From Syntrophaceae bacterium (lineage in GTDB: Bacteria; Desulfobacterota; Syntrophia; Syntrophales; UBA5619), in contig JAHFBU010000092.1 of the NCBI GenBank assembly GCA_023249795.1, positions 1 through 6,789 of the forward strand: 6,789 nucleotides of DNA, written 5' to 3'. This document shows, piece after piece, positions 5,854-6,789 of the stretch (within the stretch, counting starts at the first letter, position 1; every line of letters starts with the position of its first letter). The notes beneath the pieces were generated by a model. It was given only the letters and a program-made list of their open reading frames with translations. It searched no databases and was not told the DNA's origin. The translations under genes and the position numbers were made by a program.

Positions 5854-6789
5854 TTAGGGCACCGACTTCTTCTGAGTCTCGTTTCCCGACACAACGGCCA
5901 TTGGAGCACCCGCGGACAGTTTGAACGGTTCGAGAATCTTCGGCGTGATAAAGATCAGAACCTCTTCCATCTTCATGCTTTTGTCGTCATTCTTGAAGAG
6001 CCAGCCGAGAAAGGGGACGTCCTTCAGCCCGGGGACGCCACTTGTCCCCTGCAGGTTCCTCTGTTTCGTGAGACCGGAGATGACGATGGTCTCTCCATCC
6101 TGGACGATCAGCGAGGTTTCCGTCTGCTTCTTGATGATGAAGGGGTTCCCGTCGACCGTCCGGGTCGTATCGACCTCATCCTTCTTTACGAGAATCTTCA
6201 TCGAGAGGTTCCGGCCGTCGATCACGTGTGGCGTTATTTCCAGACGAAGGACGGCATCTTCGAATTTGACCGTTCGGGTGGGCGGGGTGACGGTGGTATC
6301 GAGCGTCGAATAGGGAACCTTTTCCCCGTTTTCCGTAAAGGCCCTCTGGTTATCCATCGTCGTGATGGAGGGGCTGGAAAGGATGTTCAGCTTGCCGTCC
6401 TGCTGTAGGGCATTGAGCTGGAGTTCGAGGATGTTGCCGCCGATGGAGCCGACCATGAGCCCCAGGGAGGCCACCCCTCCGGCGGCGGTTATGGCCGAGG
6501 AGGAGACGGGGAAGTCGACGATGTTTCCCTGACCGGAGATGCCCGTCGATCCGCTGGCAGGCGTATAGCTCCCCGACAGGGCGCTTCCGGGCGCGACGGC
6601 CGTGCCTCCCGACCCGCCGGGGGTGATGTAAAGATTCTCATTTCCCAGCCTGCGGGCATACATTCCGCCCCACTGTATCCCCAAACTCCGGGCGGTTTCC
6701 TTGGAGGTCTCAACGATGTTCGCCTTGATCTGGATCTGCGGGGTCGGTTTGTCGATCTTCTCAATGATCGACATCATCTTGAGCAGGTC
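5854..6789 (-). CDS. Type IV pilus / type II secretion secretin (PilQ/MshL/GspD family), C-terminal part, 5' end outside window
   Basis: This is the outer-membrane multimeric pore through which a pilus or secreted substrate passes. The reading frame is open to the right edge, so the N-terminal domains are missing; 311 residues are visible. Near the start the segment QIQIKANIVETSKE followed by LGIQWGG is the usual entry into the secretin core. A Gly/Ser/Ala-rich insert follows at about residues 40-85. Next come LNALQQDGKLNILSSPSI, then NGEKVPYS, then LEITPHVIDG. Late core motifs are TSLIVQDGETIVISGL and VPGLKDVPFLGWLF (from about residue 252), the secretin family signature. The product ends in a hydrophilic tail after ITPKILEPF. 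The downstream lipoprotein start is only 25 nt away, so co-transcription is likely. Family assignment is firm; whether it is PilQ, MshL or GspD cannot be settled without the N-terminus. The MshM-like neighbour favours an MSHA-like system. Confidence 0.93.
   Translation of the reverse strand, partial: DLLKMMSIIEKIDKPTPQIQIKANIVETSKETARSLGIQWGGMYARRLGNENLYITPGGSGGTAVAPGSALSGSYTPASGSTGISGQGNIVDFPVSSSAITAAGGVASLGLMVGSIGGNILELQLNALQQDGKLNILSSPSITTMDNQRAFTENGEKVPYSTLDTTVTPPTRTVKFEDAVLRLEITPHVIDGRNLSMKILVKKDEVDTTRTVDGNPFIIKKQTETSLIVQDGETIVISGLTKQRNLQGTSGVPGLKDVPFLGWLFKNDDKSMKMEEVLIFITPKILEPFKLSAGAPMAVVSGNETQKKSVP

Noticed and set aside
5829..5909. Upstream in-frame start extending the lipoprotein by 27 residues
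   Set aside because: It would overlap the secretin and push the signal peptide inside; the start at 5828 has a good ribosome binding site and an immediate lipoprotein signal.
5431..6408. 325-codon + strand frame over the lipoprotein start and secretin
   Set aside because: Antisense to the conserved secretin motifs; no family resemblance.

Overview
The window is GC-rich. All recognisable genes lie on the minus strand and read from the right edge towards the left. They form the middle of a type IV pilus / type II secretion-like assembly locus. In transcription order they are: a PilQ/MshL/GspD-type secretin (N-terminus beyond the right edge), a lipoprotein made of tandem bacterial Ig-like domains, an ExeA/GspA-MshM-type AAA ATPase, and a GspE/PilB/MshE-type assembly ATPase (C-terminus beyond the left edge). 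A secretin followed by an ExeA/MshM-like ATPase and then an assembly ATPase resembles MSHA-type pilus clusters. The base composition, the gene set and the GTCAT...CCAG palindromic repeats suggest a Gram-negative proteobacterium, perhaps one of the former Deltaproteobacteria; this taxonomic guess is an inference.

Layout. 6789-5854 is the secretin C-terminal region. After a 25-nt gap, 5828-3426 encodes an 800-aa lipoprotein with about seven Ig-like modules, two of which are a near-perfect 333-bp tandem duplication. 3425-3100 is the only long non-coding stretch. It holds a strong 12-bp hairpin just after the lipoprotein stop, an inverted pair of REP-like palindromes (REPIN-like), and a further single palindrome. 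3099-1492 is a 535-aa ATPase with a membrane anchor and a LysM-like extracytoplasmic segment. After a 17-nt gap, the assembly ATPase starts at 1474 and runs off the left edge. Its frame is broken once, near 1212-1216, by the apparent loss of a single base; otherwise its catalytic motifs are intact.

How the parts could work together. The secretin would form the outer-membrane pore. The assembly ATPase would power pilin polymerisation from the cytoplasm. The ExeA-like ATPase would span the inner membrane and touch peptidoglycan to help place or assemble the secretin. The Ig-repeat lipoprotein is the unusual member: its position inside the assembly operon suggests a stalk, adhesin or secretin-associated surface component. 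The most notable points are this embedded lipoprotein, its recently duplicated modules, the frameshift in the motor ATPase, and the REPIN-like cluster that splits the operon.
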